Source: Prevotella sp. (GTDB taxonomy: Bacteria > Bacteroidota > Bacteroidia > Bacteroidales > Bacteroidaceae). From it: a stretch of 64,000 nucleotides of DNA. Numbering within the stretch: position 1 is the first letter of the stretch; each line of letters starts with the position of its first letter. Under the pieces are notes generated by a model, which made no database searches, was not told where the DNA came from, and saw only the letters and a list, made by a program, of their open reading frames with translations. The translations under genes were made by a program, and so were the position numbers. Location: positions 1 to 64,000 of the forward strand of contig JAFUST010000083.1 in the NCBI GenBank assembly GCA_017467535.1. Direction: 5' to 3'. This document shows, piece after piece, positions 7,694 through 17,770 of this stretch.

Positions 7694-8214
7694 AAAAGGT
7701 CTTTCAGTGCGCTCCATCGGGGGTCAATGGCTTCCTCGGCGTCCGCATCACTGCTTCGGGCAGCCGAATGCTCTTCGAGCACTCGCATCATAGCATCGTT
7801 ACAATCGCCAGGTTGATGAACGTGCTGGATGGGTACCGCCAGGACTATCGACTCGTAGATGAACCATGCCGTCTGCAGAGTGCCTTCGCTCTCGTCGACG
7901 GTGATGACGTCATCTTCCTCTTGGTATTCGGCCCCCAGTTTCACCACCAGACGCAGGTCGGCCTCTATGGGCTGGTCCATCATGTCCAGACAGCGGTCGC
8001 AGGGAACCTGAACTGTGCCCTCAGTGTGCAGTAGCAGTTCAAAAAAGCCGACGGCCTTGCGTATAGACCCCGACACGTGCAACGAGCCACTCTGCACCTG
8101 AGCGTCTTCGAGCGAGCGGAAGAACTGATCGTCCAACTCCCACTGCAAGGGCGTGACGTCTTCAGTAAGTGCCTTTAAATCAATCCTATATCGCTCCAGA
8201 CTACACATACACAC
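7684..8214 (-). CDS. DUF177 (YceD-like) family protein
   Basis: A 176-residue protein of the DUF177/YceD family, which is nearly always encoded just before rpmF; in other bacteria and plants the family is tied to 23S rRNA metabolism. Visible features are the conserved CDRCLD segment (about 75-80), usually part of a CxxC site, and an acidic C-terminus. The last residues LLAP are encoded partly by the inserted repeat. Start may be Met1 (8214) or Met3 (8208, MCSLERYRIDLKAL); both follow the TAACTTTG box at 8236-8229 by a very short leader. Confidence 0.85.
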   Translation of the reverse strand: MCMCSLERYRIDLKALTEDVTPLQWELDDQFFRSLEDAQVQSGSLHVSGSIRKAVGFFELLLHTEGTVQVPCDRCLDMMDQPIEADLRLVVKLGAEYQEEDDVITVDESEGTLQTAWFIYESIVLAVPIQHVHQPGDCNDAMMRVLEEHSAARSSDADAEEAIDPRWSALKDLLAP

Positions 8215-8228
8215 TATTTTAGCGGCTG

Positions 8229-8236
8229 CAAAGTTA
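8229..8236 (-). promoter_or_regulatory. Promoter -7 box for the DUF177-rpmF-fabH operon
   Basis: TAACTTTG on the minus strand at 8236-8229, about 15-20 nt before the gene start. No perfect TTTG box was seen at the usual distance. Confidence 0.55.
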
Positions 8237-8317
8237 CAAACTTTTTTCTAATTAGAGCCAACTTTTTCTCACTTTTTTTCGTTTTTGCACAACCGCGCCT
8301 TTAGTGTGCAATGGTTG

Positions 8318-10363
8318 TTAGAGGGCAAACTCGAGCATCACGAACGAGTAGGGGGCCACGTTCAGCGTCATCTTCTTGGCGGCCTTGATGGTCTCCTTCT
8401 GGGGGACGATGGGCTGCTTCTCGTAGTCGTTTTCGTCGTCGGGCTGGCCTGTCAGGACGGTCTTTGTGGCCGTCTTCTTCATCGAGCGGAAGCGTGACAG
8501 GTCGAGGTTGGCCTTCTTGGCTTCTGCACCTGCGTTGCAGAGTTTCACGTAGAGCGTGCGGTTGTTCACGTTGAGCACCACGCTCTGGCCGTAGAGACTC
8601 TTCTCCACAGGCTGGCAGACACCGGCCTCGTCGCCCTCAAAGGTCACGCAGTCGCCATAGTAGTACTGGCCGCTGGACAGTCCGAACATCTGCTGCACGT
8701 AGTAACTGCAGGTGGGGTAGACACGCTCGTTGTCGAAGTAGATCAGGTCGGGGTTCCAGTTGGTGGCACCCTTCTTGGCGAAGAGCGGGGCGTAGGAGGT
8801 CATCGAGACCACGTCGCCGTTGCGCTCCACGTGCAGCAGGTAGAGACCTTCGGCCAGGGCATCGATGAGTTTCTTGTCTTTGGCGGCATACTCGCCCAGG
8901 TAGACCTTCGTCTGGCGGTCGCGCGGATACTTGTCGTACTGGCGGCTATCGAGGAAGTACTTGTTGGGTTCGTAGTAGTGCTCGTCGATGATGGGCATCT
9001 GCAACTCTTCGGCCAGTTTCCAGCCGTTGTCGTAGTCGGGGTTGCCAGGGTGAGAACCGGGGCCGGCGGTGCCCACGATGACGATTTCGGGGTGGGCCTC
9101 GCGTACCTTCTTATATATATAGCGGAAGCGCTCGGCAAATTCAGGCGAGATCTTCTCCTCGTTGCCCAGGCCCAGATACTTCAGACCGAAGGGTGCGGGG
9201 TGGCCCTGTTCGGCGCGCATCTTGGCCCACTTCGAGGTGGCGGGGTCGCCGTTGGCCCACTCGATGAGGTCCAGTGCGTCCTGCACCCACTCGTCCATGT
9301 CATCCATCGGACAGGCATCCTGAGCCTGCTCGGGCCACATGTTCCAACCGCCGTTGGCTCCCTGGCAGTTCACGCCGCAAGGCAGGATGGGCAGGGGCTG
9401 CATGCCCAGGTCTTCGCAGAACTGGAAGTACTCGTAGTAGCCCAGTCCCATTGACTGGTGGTAGCCCCATGTATTCTTCAGATGTTTGCGCTGGTCGCGC
9501 GGACCGATGGTGTTCTTCCAACGGTAGGTGTCCCAGAAACCGTCGCCGCCGCCATGCACCACGCAGCCGCCGGGGAAGCGCATGAACTTCGGGTGCAACC
9601 CTTCCAGTGCCTCGGCCAGGTCGCGGCGTAGACCGTGACCCTTGTAGGTGTCCTGCGGCATTAGCGACAGGTTGTCTACATAGACGTCGCCCACGTTGAG
9701 CACCAGCATCTGCAGGGCAGCCTTCGAGCAGTCGGCCGTGGGCGAGAGCGTCACGGCGTATTTCTTCCAGTCGATGTTCTTGCCGCTCTCAGGAGCCGGA
9801 ATGTCGATGATGGTGTCGCAGAGCAGTTTCGGATCCTTGCCCCAGCCCTGCGGTTCCACCAGGGCTATGCGCACCTGCTTGGCCTCCTTCGTGTTGCCCA
9901 GGCTCATGGAGAAGTCATACTTCTCGCCGGCCTTCACGACGATGCCGCCGAAGCCGTCGTTCTGCAGACCAAAGCCCTTCCAGCCCTTGTAGTCCTTAAA
10001 CTCCTTGACGCGCTCCGTGTGCAGGCGCATGACGGTGATGCTGTGGTAGGGCGAGGTGAAACTCTGGTCAATGTCAGGGGCGATGAGCGGCTGGATGTAG
10101 CCCAGCGAGTGGCCGGGACGGATGACCCTCCACGCCGTGGCCGGGCCCCAGCCGTCCTTTTCGTTGGCGTTGAACTCAAAGCCGCCATTCTGTAACAACT
10201 CGGCGTAGAGTCCGCCGTCGGCCGAGGATGAGATGTCCTCGAAGAAGATGCCGATGAGTTCGTCACTGATCTGCTTGCCGCCCTGCGGGGCGGTCATGGG
10301 TTTCTGGGCGTTCAGTCCCAGCGCTGCCATTGCGAGGGCAGCCAAGATAGTTATACGTTTCAT
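8318..10363 (-). CDS. Secreted alpha-L-arabinofuranosidase, GH51
   Basis: A retaining enzyme releasing arabinofuranose from arabinan or arabinoxylan. A signal peptide (MKRITILAALAMAALGLNAQ) sends it to the periplasm or outer membrane. An N-terminal carbohydrate-binding-like beta region covers about 60-240. The GH51 barrel then carries RFPGGCVVHGGG, the acid/base motif LGLGNEEKISPEF and the nucleophile motif YLGEYAAKD. A C-terminal beta domain ends the protein. The length (681) fits Bacteroidetes GH51 enzymes. It stands alone rather than in a full polysaccharide-utilisation locus; no SusC/SusD pair is nearby. Confidence 0.93.
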   Translation of the reverse strand: MKRITILAALAMAALGLNAQKPMTAPQGGKQISDELIGIFFEDISSSADGGLYAELLQNGGFEFNANEKDGWGPATAWRVIRPGHSLGYIQPLIAPDIDQSFTSPYHSITVMRLHTERVKEFKDYKGWKGFGLQNDGFGGIVVKAGEKYDFSMSLGNTKEAKQVRIALVEPQGWGKDPKLLCDTIIDIPAPESGKNIDWKKYAVTLSPTADCSKAALQMLVLNVGDVYVDNLSLMPQDTYKGHGLRRDLAEALEGLHPKFMRFPGGCVVHGGGDGFWDTYRWKNTIGPRDQRKHLKNTWGYHQSMGLGYYEYFQFCEDLGMQPLPILPCGVNCQGANGGWNMWPEQAQDACPMDDMDEWVQDALDLIEWANGDPATSKWAKMRAEQGHPAPFGLKYLGLGNEEKISPEFAERFRYIYKKVREAHPEIVIVGTAGPGSHPGNPDYDNGWKLAEELQMPIIDEHYYEPNKYFLDSRQYDKYPRDRQTKVYLGEYAAKDKKLIDALAEGLYLLHVERNGDVVSMTSYAPLFAKKGATNWNPDLIYFDNERVYPTCSYYVQQMFGLSSGQYYYGDCVTFEGDEAGVCQPVEKSLYGQSVVLNVNNRTLYVKLCNAGAEAKKANLDLSRFRSMKKTATKTVLTGQPDDENDYEKQPIVPQKETIKAAKKMTLNVAPYSFVMLEFAL

Positions 10364-10394
10364 GTTGCGTTATTGGTTTTTTGATATCTGGATG

Positions 10395-10402
10395 CAAAGT
10401 TA
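10395..10402 (-). promoter_or_regulatory. Promoter -7 box for the GH51 gene
   Basis: TAACTTTG on the minus strand at 10402-10395, 32 bp upstream of the start codon. No perfect -33 TTTG box was seen. Confidence 0.55.
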
Positions 10403-10475
10403 CGGGTTTTCTCAGAATCGGGCTTTCTTGTATGTCACATTTTTATTCGGAAATGTATGATGACGTGCCATTTTC

Positions 10476-11597
10476 TTATTTGCCCACCGCTTTCAGTTCG
10501 ATGCGGAAGGTGGTGCCACGGCCCAGTTCCGACTCCTTCACGTAGATGTGGCCCTTGTGGTATTCCTCCACGATGCGCTTGGCCAGCGAGAGGCCCAGTC
10601 CCCAGCCGCGCTTCTTGGTGGTGAAGCCCGGGCGGAACACGTTCTTGGCGTCCTTTTTGCGGATGCCCTTACCTGTGTCCACCACCTCGATGGCTATCGT
10701 GTCGTCCTCCTCTAGCAGCCACAGGTCTATCCGGCCGCTGCCGCCCTCCATGGCGTCGACGGCGTTCTTGCACAGGTTCTCGAATACCCACTCGAACAGC
10801 GAGGCGTTGATGCGGGCTATGACGGGGTGGTCGGGGTAGTGGCCCTTGATGGCCACCTTCTGCGACGTGCGCTTGTCCATATATTCTATCACGCGGTCCA
10901 GCACCTCGTTGAGCGACGTCTCCACAGGTTCGGGCCGCGACCCTATCTTCGAGAAGCGTTCGGCTATGCGCTCAAGGCGCTTCACGTCCTTCGACATCTC
11001 GGGTATCATCTCGTCTTCAGGATACTGTTCCTTGAGCACCTCAACCCAGGCCATCAGCGACGAGATGGGCGTGCCCAGTTGATGGGCCGTCTCCTTCGAC
11101 AGTCCCACCCACACCTTGTTCTGCTCAGCCCGCTTCGACACCAGCAGGGCAAAGATGGCCACAACGATGAAGACGGTGGCGATGCCCAGAGCCCAGTACG
11201 GGTACTGCGTGAGCCGACGAAGCATGGTGGATTCCTCGAAGCAGAGCACCTGATAGGGGCTGATGCGTATGGAGTCGCCGTTGGCCAAGAAGCGGCGGCT
11301 CAGGTCGGTTGTGTCTTCTATATTGCTGTAGTCCAGTACATTGCCTTCATTGTCCAGCACCACCACTGGTATGGTGTTGTTGCCGCTGATGACCTTTTCC
11401 ACCAGTGACAGGTCGGTATTCTCGTCGGCCTCGGTGAACACGCGCATGGCCTCGGCCCAGATCTCCATCTTGGTGCGCTCCTCCGTCTGCAGATCCTTCA
11501 CAAGCCGGTGAGACACGTAGAGCGACACTGCCGTGATGGCCACCGCGGCCACCACCAGCCATATCTTCACCTGTCTGATCCGGTCAGTCCACTGCAT
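10476..11597 (-). CDS. Membrane sensor histidine kinase
   Basis: A 373-residue kinase. Two transmembrane helices (about 13-30 and 136-153) flank a periplasmic region of about 100 residues. Then come an H-box KETAHQLGTPISS with phospho-acceptor His172, an N-box ENLCKNAVDAM and G-boxes DTGKGI and GWGLGLSLAKR. No response regulator is adjacent. It is the last gene of a minus-strand operon after mlaE and mlaF (19-bp gap), which suggests it monitors the envelope; that is inference. Its partner regulator must lie elsewhere. Confidence 0.9.
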   Translation of the reverse strand: MQWTDRIRQVKIWLVVAAVAITAVSLYVSHRLVKDLQTEERTKMEIWAEAMRVFTEADENTDLSLVEKVISGNNTIPVVVLDNEGNVLDYSNIEDTTDLSRRFLANGDSIRISPYQVLCFEESTMLRRLTQYPYWALGIATVFIVVAIFALLVSKRAEQNKVWVGLSKETAHQLGTPISSLMAWVEVLKEQYPEDEMIPEMSKDVKRLERIAERFSKIGSRPEPVETSLNEVLDRVIEYMDKRTSQKVAIKGHYPDHPVIARINASLFEWVFENLCKNAVDAMEGGSGRIDLWLLEEDDTIAIEVVDTGKGIRKKDAKNVFRPGFTTKKRGWGLGLSLAKRIVEEYHKGHIYVKESELGRGTTFRIELKAVGK

Positions 11598-11616
11598 ACG
11601 CCTCCATCTTCAATTT

Positions 11617-12384
11617 TCAGTCTTGCTTGTGCGTCACTGCAGCCCGCATCTCCTTCAGTAGGTCGCTGGCGAAGATGAAGTCCGTCAGTCGCTTATTGGT
11701 AGAGCCCATGATGTCGGCCGAGACGCCCTGCCACTCCTTGTGGCCTTCGTAGATGAAGATGATGTTCTCGCCGATGCCCATCACCGAGTTCATGTCGTGC
11801 GTGTTGATGATGGTGGTCATCTGGAATTCACGTGTGATGCTGTGCAGCAGGTCGTCGATGACCAGCGACGTCTTCGGGTCGAGTCCCGAGTTGGGCTCGT
11901 CGCAGAAGAGGTACTTGGGGTTGAGAGAGATGGCACGGGCTATGGCCACGCGCTTCTGCATGCCGCCGCTGATTTCGCCGGGATACTTGTTCTCGGCCCC
12001 CACCAAGTTGACACGGTCCAGGCAGTCCAGGGCCCGTTTCTGGCGTTCGCGCAGCGTCATGCTGGAGAACATATCGAGCGGAAACATCACGTTTTCCAGT
12101 ACCGATAGCGAGTCGAACAGCGCCGCACTCTGGAAGATCATGCCCATCTCGCGGCGCATCATCACCTTCTCCCGCTTCGACATCTGCACAAAGTCGCGTC
12201 CGTCGTATAGTACCTGTCCGCTGGTGGGCGTCAGCAGTCCCACCAGGTTCTTCATCAGCACCGTCTTGCCCGAGCCGCTCTGGCCGATGATCAGGTTGGT
12301 CTTGCCGTCCTCAAACACGGTGCAGATGTCCTTGAGCACATCCTTATCCTCAAACGATTTGTATAGGTTCTTGACTTCTATCAT
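11617..12384 (-). CDS. Mla-type phospholipid transporter ATP-binding protein (MlaF-like)
   Basis: Cytoplasmic ATPase of an Mce/Mla lipid transporter that moves phospholipids between membranes. Walker A GQSGSGKT, signature SGGMQKR, and Walker B with DEPNSGLD (the MlaF-type DEPNSGLD rather than DEPTSGLD) are present in 255 residues. Its first codons overlap the end of the mlaE-like gene by 4 bp, so the two are translationally coupled. An Mce-domain MlaD partner is not encoded within this window. Confidence 0.9.
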   Translation of the reverse strand: MIEVKNLYKSFEDKDVLKDICTVFEDGKTNLIIGQSGSGKTVLMKNLVGLLTPTSGQVLYDGRDFVQMSKREKVMMRREMGMIFQSAALFDSLSVLENVMFPLDMFSSMTLRERQKRALDCLDRVNLVGAENKYPGEISGGMQKRVAIARAISLNPKYLFCDEPNSGLDPKTSLVIDDLLHSITREFQMTTIINTHDMNSVMGIGENIIFIYEGHKEWQGVSADIMGSTNKRLTDFIFASDLLKEMRAAVTHKQD

Positions 12385-13133
12385 GACAGCAACTGTGTTA
12401 AAAAGACATCAGAGAACAGAATCAGCACACTCGACGACACCACGGCATCGGTCGAGGCCTTGCCCACGTTGACCGAACCGCCCTCGACCGTATAGCCGAA
12501 GAAGGCCGGCACGCTGCTGATGATGAAGGCGAAGAACTGGCTCTTGATGATCGACATCCACAGGAACCAGGGCACGAAGTCGTGCTGCAGGCCCAGCGTC
12601 AGGTCGTCGGGCGGCATGATGTGGCCGATGTAGGCCGTGCCGTAGGCACCCAGGATGCCCATCGCCGACGAGAAGATGACCAGGAAGGGCATGATGGTCA
12701 GCAGGCCCAGAATCTTCGGCAGAATCAGGTAGCAGGCCGAGTTCACGCCCATGATGTCAAGGGCGTCAATCTGCTGCGTCACCCGCATCGTGCCTATCTC
12801 CGAGGCAATGTTGGAACCCACCTTGCCGGCCAGTATCAGACACATGATGCTGCTGGAGAACTCCAGCAGCATGATCTCCCGGGTGGTGTAGCCTGCCACC
12901 CAGCGCGGCATCCACGGACTCTCAATGTTCATCTTCATCTGGATGCAGATCACGGCCCCGATGAAGAACGAGATGAGCAGCACGATGCCTATTGAGTTGA
13001 CGCCCAGTTGCGCCATCTCTTTCACATATTGTTTCCAGAACATCCTGAATCGCTCGGGCACAGAGAATGTGCGCCCCATCAGTATCAGGTAGCGACCGAA
13101 GGTGGTCAGCCATTTATTCAATAACCTAATCAT
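12381..13133 (-). CDS. Mla-type phospholipid transporter permease (MlaE-like)
   Basis: Inner-membrane permease of the MlaE/YrbE family, about 250 residues with about six hydrophobic segments and the family pattern EIGTMRVTQQIDAL. I start at ATG 13133 (MIRLLNKWLTTFGRY) because the longer frame (to 13337) runs over its own promoter and a lysine-rich non-conserved stretch. It overlaps mlaF and is divergently arranged from lptB, so two envelope lipid transport units share this promoter region. Confidence 0.9.
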   Translation of the reverse strand: MIRLLNKWLTTFGRYLILMGRTFSVPERFRMFWKQYVKEMAQLGVNSIGIVLLISFFIGAVICIQMKMNIESPWMPRWVAGYTTREIMLLEFSSSIMCLILAGKVGSNIASEIGTMRVTQQIDALDIMGVNSACYLILPKILGLLTIMPFLVIFSSAMGILGAYGTAYIGHIMPPDDLTLGLQHDFVPWFLWMSIIKSQFFAFIISSVPAFFGYTVEGGSVNVGKASTDAVVSSSVLILFSDVFLTQLLS

Positions 13134-13141
13134 TTCGACTG

Positions 13142-13172
13142 CAAAGTTACGATTTTTCTTCGTCTCGGCAAA
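13142..13172 (-). promoter_or_regulatory. Promoter of the mlaE-mlaF-kinase operon
   Basis: Minus strand: TTTG at 13172-13169, a 19-bp spacer, TAACTTTG at 13149-13142, 8 bp before ATG 13133. This gives a nearly leaderless transcript. Confidence 0.7.
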
Positions 13173-13272
13173 AAAAGTAACGAGTTTCTTTGTTTTGCTC
13201 TCGACTTTTCGCAACTTTGCCAATAAAATCGGCGAAGATGCTGTCACTCGGAAGAAAAAGAAACAAGTTTCT

Positions 13273-13303
13273 TTTGTTCTTCTCTCGTTTTTTCGTATCT
13301 TTG
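13273..13303 (+). promoter_or_regulatory. Promoter of lptB
   Basis: TTTG at 13273-13276, a 19-bp spacer, TATCTTTG at 13296-13303, 18 bp before ATG 13322. It supports the short lptB start. Confidence 0.75.
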
Positions 13304-13321
13304 CACCCAAATAGACACAAC

Positions 13322-14122
13322 ATGGAAGAAGAATCAATCGTACTAAGGGCCGAAGGACTCGTGAAACGCTACGGCAAGCGTACGGTGGTCAACGACGTGA
13401 ATTTCCAGGTCAGGCAGGGAGAAATCGTAGGACTGCTGGGTCCCAACGGTGCCGGTAAGACCACCTCGTTCTATATGACCACTGGTCTGGTGCTGCCTAA
13501 TGGCGGACATATCTACCTGGGCGACGAAGAAGTCACCGACTTCCCTGTCTACAAGCGTGCCCGTCGTGGCATAGGCTATCTGGCACAGGAGCCCTCCGTC
13601 TTCCGCAAGATGACCGTCGAGGATAACATCCTCTCCGTGCTTGAGATGACGGGTAAGCCCCGTGACTACCAGTTAGAGAAACTGGAGAGCCTCATCAAGG
13701 AGTTCCGCCTGCAGAAAGTGCGTCGCAACAAGGGTGATCAACTCTCCGGCGGTGAGCGTCGCCGCTGCGAGATTGCCCGCTGCCTGGCCATCGAGCCCAA
13801 GTTCATCATGCTCGACGAGCCCTTCGCCGGCGTAGACCCCATAGCCGTTGAGGATATCCAGTTCATCGTCTGGAAACTGAAGGACCGCAACATCGGCATC
13901 CTCATCACCGACCACAACGTGGAGGACACCCTCTGCATCACCGACCGTGCCTATCTGCTCTTCGAGGGCCGTATCCTCTTCCATGGTACCCCCGAGGAAC
14001 TGGCCGCCAACCAGATCGTGCGCAAGAACTATCTGACAGACTCTTTTGTGTTGCGTCAAAAGGACTTCCAGTTGCTCGAAGAGGAGCGCAACCGTAAGGA
14101 GCAGGAGGATAGTGGCGTGTAA
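13322..14122 (+). CDS. lptB: LPS export ABC transporter ATP-binding protein LptB
   Basis: ATPase that powers lipopolysaccharide extraction from the inner membrane with LptFG. Walker [14 protein letters not shown], signature LSGGERRR, Walker [13 protein letters not shown] and the switch His in [10 protein letters not shown] are all present. I use ATG 13322 ([18 protein letters not shown]), placed 18 bp after the promoter box; the frame extends upstream to 13190 but that part is promoter DNA. A strong terminator hairpin follows at once. Confidence 0.95.
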   Translation: MEEESIVLRAEGLVKRYGKRTVVNDVNFQVRQGEIVGLLGPNGAGKTTSFYMTTGLVLPNGGHIYLGDEEVTDFPVYKRARRGIGYLAQEPSVFRKMTVEDNILSVLEMTGKPRDYQLEKLESLIKEFRLQKVRRNKGDQLSGGERRRCEIARCLAIEPKFIMLDEPFAGVDPIAVEDIQFIVWKLKDRNIGILITDHNVEDTLCITDRAYLLFEGRILFHGTPEELAANQIVRKNYLTDSFVLRQKDFQLLEEERNRKEQEDSGV

Positions 14123-14125
14123 CTT

Positions 14126-14166
14126 AATACCCTCGCAATTGCTGTTGCGCAAATTGCGAGGGTATT
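14126..14166. terminator. Bidirectional terminator between lptB and the GH95 gene
   Basis: A perfect 15-bp stem (AATACCCTCGCAATT pairing with 14152-14166) around an 11-nt loop, between the convergent lptB and GH95 genes. Confidence 0.8.
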
Positions 14167-14196
14167 TACCAAACCATATTTATCAAAGTCGATGCG

Positions 14197-16695
14197 TTAC
14201 ATTGCTTTGACGGCATAGGTCTTGCCGGGCTGGGTCTCGATGTCGTACTCGTAGACCTGGCGGACGGGCAGTGGCGAGAAGTCGGTGAGTTCCTGCGACT
14301 GCAGGGGCTGGCGAATCTGGGCCGGCTTCATCAGGTCGTTAGGACAGTTGCCTACGGCAGGCTTGAGGCCCTTGCCGGTCAGGGGCACATAGGAACGCAG
14401 ACGGAGTGTTCCGCCGATGGTGGAACGTATGTTGGCCTCACGCAGACGTCCGCCACTCCATGACTCGTTGACGATGAAGCCGCCACGGGCACGGAGGCCA
14501 CGCACATCGCCCTCGCGCCACTCGTCGGGCAGGGCGGGCAGCAGATGAACAGCGCCATCGTGACTCTGGAGCAGCATTTCGCAGATACCAGCCGACACGC
14601 CGAAATTGCCATCAATCTGGAACGGCGGATGGGCATCGAACAGGTTGGGATAGGTGCGGCCGCTGGGATAGTCCTTCTGCTTGTCGTCAGAGGGCAGCAG
14701 ATGGAGCATATTCTTGATGATCTGGAAGGCGTGGTTGCCGTCGAGCATACGGGCCCAGAAGTTGGTCTTCCAGCCCAGGCTCCAGCCCGTGGCCATATCG
14801 CCACGCTGGTTCAGTGTGTTGGCAGCGGCGGTGAAGAGTTCGGGATGGGTGTAGGGCGAAATCTGGTTGGAGGGATAGAGGCCATAGAGTTGTGATATAT
14901 GGCGGTGCTGATCCTTCGGGTTGTCGGCGTCGATGAGCCACTCCTGCAACTGACCGTATCGACCGATCTGCATGGGAGGCAGTTTCTGCAATTGAGAATT
15001 GATAATGGACAACTGCGAATCGTCTTTACCTAACACTTTGGCAGCCTGGACAGTGGCTGAGAGCACATCGAAGGCAATCTGGTTATCCATCGTCGAGCCG
15101 GCCGTGACATTGGTGCCCTTGCCCATCGGGCCATGCTCTGGCGAAACGGTGGGCACGGTCATCAGCCAACCGGCAGCCTGTTTGATCTCGCCTGTGGCAG
15201 GATACTCCTGCATATAGTCGATCAGGAAGTCGGCTGCCCCCTTCATCACGTCGTAGTTGTCAGCCAGGAACTGGCGGTCGCCGGTGAAGAGATAGTGCTG
15301 CCAGATGTGGGTGGCGAGCCAGGCACCGCCAGTGGGGAACATACCCCAGGGCGTTCCATCGACAGGTCCGCCGATGCGCCAGAGGTCGGTGTTGTGATGA
15401 GCCATCCAGCCGCGACAGTCGTACATGGTGCGAGCCGTCTCGGCGCCGGTGACGCTCAGGTCCTTCAGCATGGAGAACAGCGGCTGCTGGGTTTCGGCCA
15501 GGTTACCCACGAGGGCCGGCCAGTAGTTCATCTCGGTATTGATGTTGATGGTGTACTTCGAGTCCCAGGGAGCGTTCATCTTGTCGTTCCACACACCTTG
15601 CAGGTTAGCAGGCTGTCCGCCGGGCTGCGACGATGAGATGAGCAGGTAGCGACCATACTGCATCATGAGCGCCACAAGGTCTAAATCTAATTGAGATTTA
15701 GTATTGGCAAAAGCCTCCAGACGCTTGTCGGTCTCCAGCAGCGAGGCATCGGTGCGGGGAAGGGTCAGGCTAACGCGGTCGAACTGCTCCTTGTACTTGG
15801 CCACGTGGGCTTTGAACAGTTGATCATACGACCGCCCTTCGAGTGAGTTCAGTGCCTGCTTGGCCTTTTCGGCGGCATCGCCACTGATGTCGTGATAGTT
15901 CACAAAGTTAGTGGCAGCAGCGATGTATAGTGTTGCAGTAGAGGCATCGGTCACCAGAATGCCCTCGTTTTCCACCTCAACGTCTCCGTCTGCCTCAATC
16001 AGCACCTTGCAGTTGGCCTTTAGTCCGGCCTTGATGCCCTCCTGCTCGACACCCTCGACAGTGGCAGAGAGCATGTTCACCTGTCCATTGCCGCCACGTG
16101 CCACCACAGGGATGACCTTCGTCGGCAACTGACTGTCGAAGTTGACGCAAAACTCCAGTCGGCCTCTTTTGTCGGCCGTCAGACGCACCACAATGACATT
16201 GTCAGCCTGCGAGGCGAACACGGTGCGCTGGTATCTCACACCATTATATATATAAGAGGTGGTAGCAGTGGCGTCGCCCAGGTTCAGTGCCCGCTCGTAG
16301 CCGGTCACCTGGTCGTGGCCGAGACTGATCTTCAGGCTACCCAAAGGCAGATAGCGCATGCCGTGAGGGCCTTTTACCACGTATTCGTCGATGAGTTTGG
16401 CTGCCTCAGCCTCCTTACCTTGGAAAATCAGGGAACGAATCTCAGGCAGATGGGCCAACGACTCCTTCGAATTGTTCTCGTAGGGCGAACCGCTCCAGAA
16501 GGTCTCCTCGTTCAACTGAATCTCTTCCACGCCGGTGCCGCCATAGACCATCGCCCCCAGGTGGGAGTTGCCGATGGGCAGGGCTTCCAGCCAGTGAGTG
16601 GCGGGATGGGCATACCACAAACGATGGCTCTGCGCCATCAGACCCTGACAGGCGAACGTCAGGCTTACTGCCAAGATAACCAGTTTGTACTTCAT
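14197..16695 (-). CDS. Secreted alpha-L-fucosidase, GH95
   Basis: An inverting glycosidase, typically acting on alpha-1,2-linked fucose (some members act on galactose). The signal peptide is [22 protein letters not shown]. An N-terminal beta domain with [19 protein letters not shown] and [11 protein letters not shown] precedes an (alpha/alpha)6 barrel with [11 protein letters not shown] and [15 protein letters not shown], both family hallmarks. Length 832 is normal. It starts 6 bp after the flippase-like gene, so it appears to be the last gene of the aminoethylphosphonate operon. Why a fucosidase is there is unclear; it may simply read through. Confidence 0.92.
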   Translation of the reverse strand: MKYKLVILAVSLTFACQGLMAQSHRLWYAHPATHWLEALPIGNSHLGAMVYGGTGVEEIQLNEETFWSGSPYENNSKESLAHLPEIRSLIFQGKEAEAAKLIDEYVVKGPHGMRYLPLGSLKISLGHDQVTGYERALNLGDATATTSYIYNGVRYQRTVFASQADNVIVVRLTADKRGRLEFCVNFDSQLPTKVIPVVARGGNGQVNMLSATVEGVEQEGIKAGLKANCKVLIEADGDVEVENEGILVTDASTATLYIAAATNFVNYHDISGDAAEKAKQALNSLEGRSYDQLFKAHVAKYKEQFDRVSLTLPRTDASLLETDKRLEAFANTKSQLDLDLVALMMQYGRYLLISSSQPGGQPANLQGVWNDKMNAPWDSKYTININTEMNYWPALVGNLAETQQPLFSMLKDLSVTGAETARTMYDCRGWMAHHNTDLWRIGGPVDGTPWGMFPTGGAWLATHIWQHYLFTGDRQFLADNYDVMKGAADFLIDYMQEYPATGEIKQAAGWLMTVPTVSPEHGPMGKGTNVTAGSTMDNQIAFDVLSATVQAAKVLGKDDSQLSIINSQLQKLPPMQIGRYGQLQEWLIDADNPKDQHRHISQLYGLYPSNQISPYTHPELFTAAANTLNQRGDMATGWSLGWKTNFWARMLDGNHAFQIIKNMLHLLPSDDKQKDYPSGRTYPNLFDAHPPFQIDGNFGVSAGICEMLLQSHDGAVHLLPALPDEWREGDVRGLRARGGFIVNESWSGGRLREANIRSTIGGTLRLRSYVPLTGKGLKPAVGNCPNDLMKPAQIRQPLQSQELTDFSPLPVRQVYEYDIETQPGKTYAVKAM

Positions 16696-16701
16696 GGTTT
16701 T

Positions 16702-17751
16702 TTAGTTTTTGGGGTGATAGGGTATCTTCATCAGGATGAGTCCGATGATAATCCAGATAATTTCACGTACACGGCAGATGATGCTCTCGAAGATGCCAAT
16801 TGCGGGCTTCAGGCCCATGGCGGCTGTAGAGAGCACGATGCCACCCTCCTGCACGCCAAGTTGCATGGGCAGGAAGCCGATGATGTTGGCAAAGAGGCTG
16901 GTGAACGACAGGATGAGGATGGAGTGCAGATAGGTGAGCGTCAGACCACCCAGCCCGCCTCCGCCGTCGATGCCGAAGAGCAACAGCATGAAGAAGAACT
17001 CGGCACTCTGCACCACGCGGGAGAAATACTCCAGCACCAGGCTGGCATAGAACGAGCGCTTATTCTGCTTGTGCAGCGAGGCTATCTGCTCGTCCACCTT
17101 GCGCAGCGTCTCGGTGTGATTGGCCAGGAAACGCTGGCTCCATCCCTTCAGGCCCGGCACCTTGCCAATCCAGCGGACGGTCTTCACCACCAGGCCGTTG
17201 CGATAGCCTTTCGAGAAGAGATAGAAGGCCAACAGGCAGACGGCGAAGATGAGCGAGAGGACGATGCACATGGTAGCGTTCAAGGGCAGGTCGCCGATAA
17301 GGGCAAGTGCCAGATAGATGAAGATGGAGATGAACCAGAACCAGAAATGGGCAAAGATGTGCATCATGGCATAGAGGATGACCGACGAGGCTGCATGGTC
17401 CTTGCTGATGTCTTTCGACAGTTCCATGATGCGATAGGGCTCGCCGCCCAGTCCGCCTACGGGTGTGGCGTAGTTGAGGGCATAGCCCGTGATGGTCAAC
17501 CGATAGACGCGCCAGAAACTGACGTGCTCGTTGGGATTCTTGTTGCTCTGGATGATGCACCACCAGGACCAGGCATTGATGCCATAGATGATGACCCACA
17601 CGCCGACAATGGGGATGAGCCAGTAGCCGGCGTGACAGATGTGCTCCCACAGTTCGACGAAACTGACGTCGAAGGTGAGCAGCATGACCACCACGGTCAC
17701 CACGCCGAGCAGGAAAAACAGATTGTTGACTCGTTGCTTAGTCCATTTCAT
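16702..17751 (-). CDS. LPG-synthase-type integral membrane protein (AglD/YbhN family)
   Basis: A 349-residue polytopic protein of the lysylphosphatidylglycerol synthase transmembrane family (UPF0104), the domain that flips aminoacylated lipids in MprF. About eight hydrophobic segments are visible. Conserved parts include YALNYATPVGGLGGEPYR (about 93-110) and FLPMQLGVQEGG (about 303-314). It lacks the catalytic lysyl-transferase domain of MprF. Placed 19 bp after a CDP-alcohol phosphotransferase and followed by GH95 after 6 bp, it is a reasonable candidate for flipping the phosphonolipid made by this operon (inference). Confidence 0.85.
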   Translation of the reverse strand: MKWTKQRVNNLFFLLGVVTVVVMLLTFDVSFVELWEHICHAGYWLIPIVGVWVIIYGINAWSWWCIIQSNKNPNEHVSFWRVYRLTITGYALNYATPVGGLGGEPYRIMELSKDISKDHAASSVILYAMMHIFAHFWFWFISIFIYLALALIGDLPLNATMCIVLSLIFAVCLLAFYLFSKGYRNGLVVKTVRWIGKVPGLKGWSQRFLANHTETLRKVDEQIASLHKQNKRSFYASLVLEYFSRVVQSAEFFFMLLLFGIDGGGGLGGLTLTYLHSILILSFTSLFANIIGFLPMQLGVQEGGIVLSTAAMGLKPAIGIFESIICRVREIIWIIIGLILMKIPYHPKN

Positions 17752-17770
17752 GTAGGCCGCGATTTTTACT

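Noticed and set aside
13190..13321. Longer LptB N-terminus
   Set aside because: The region is promoter sequence with a clear TTTG-N19-TATCTTTG; the family start is at 13322.
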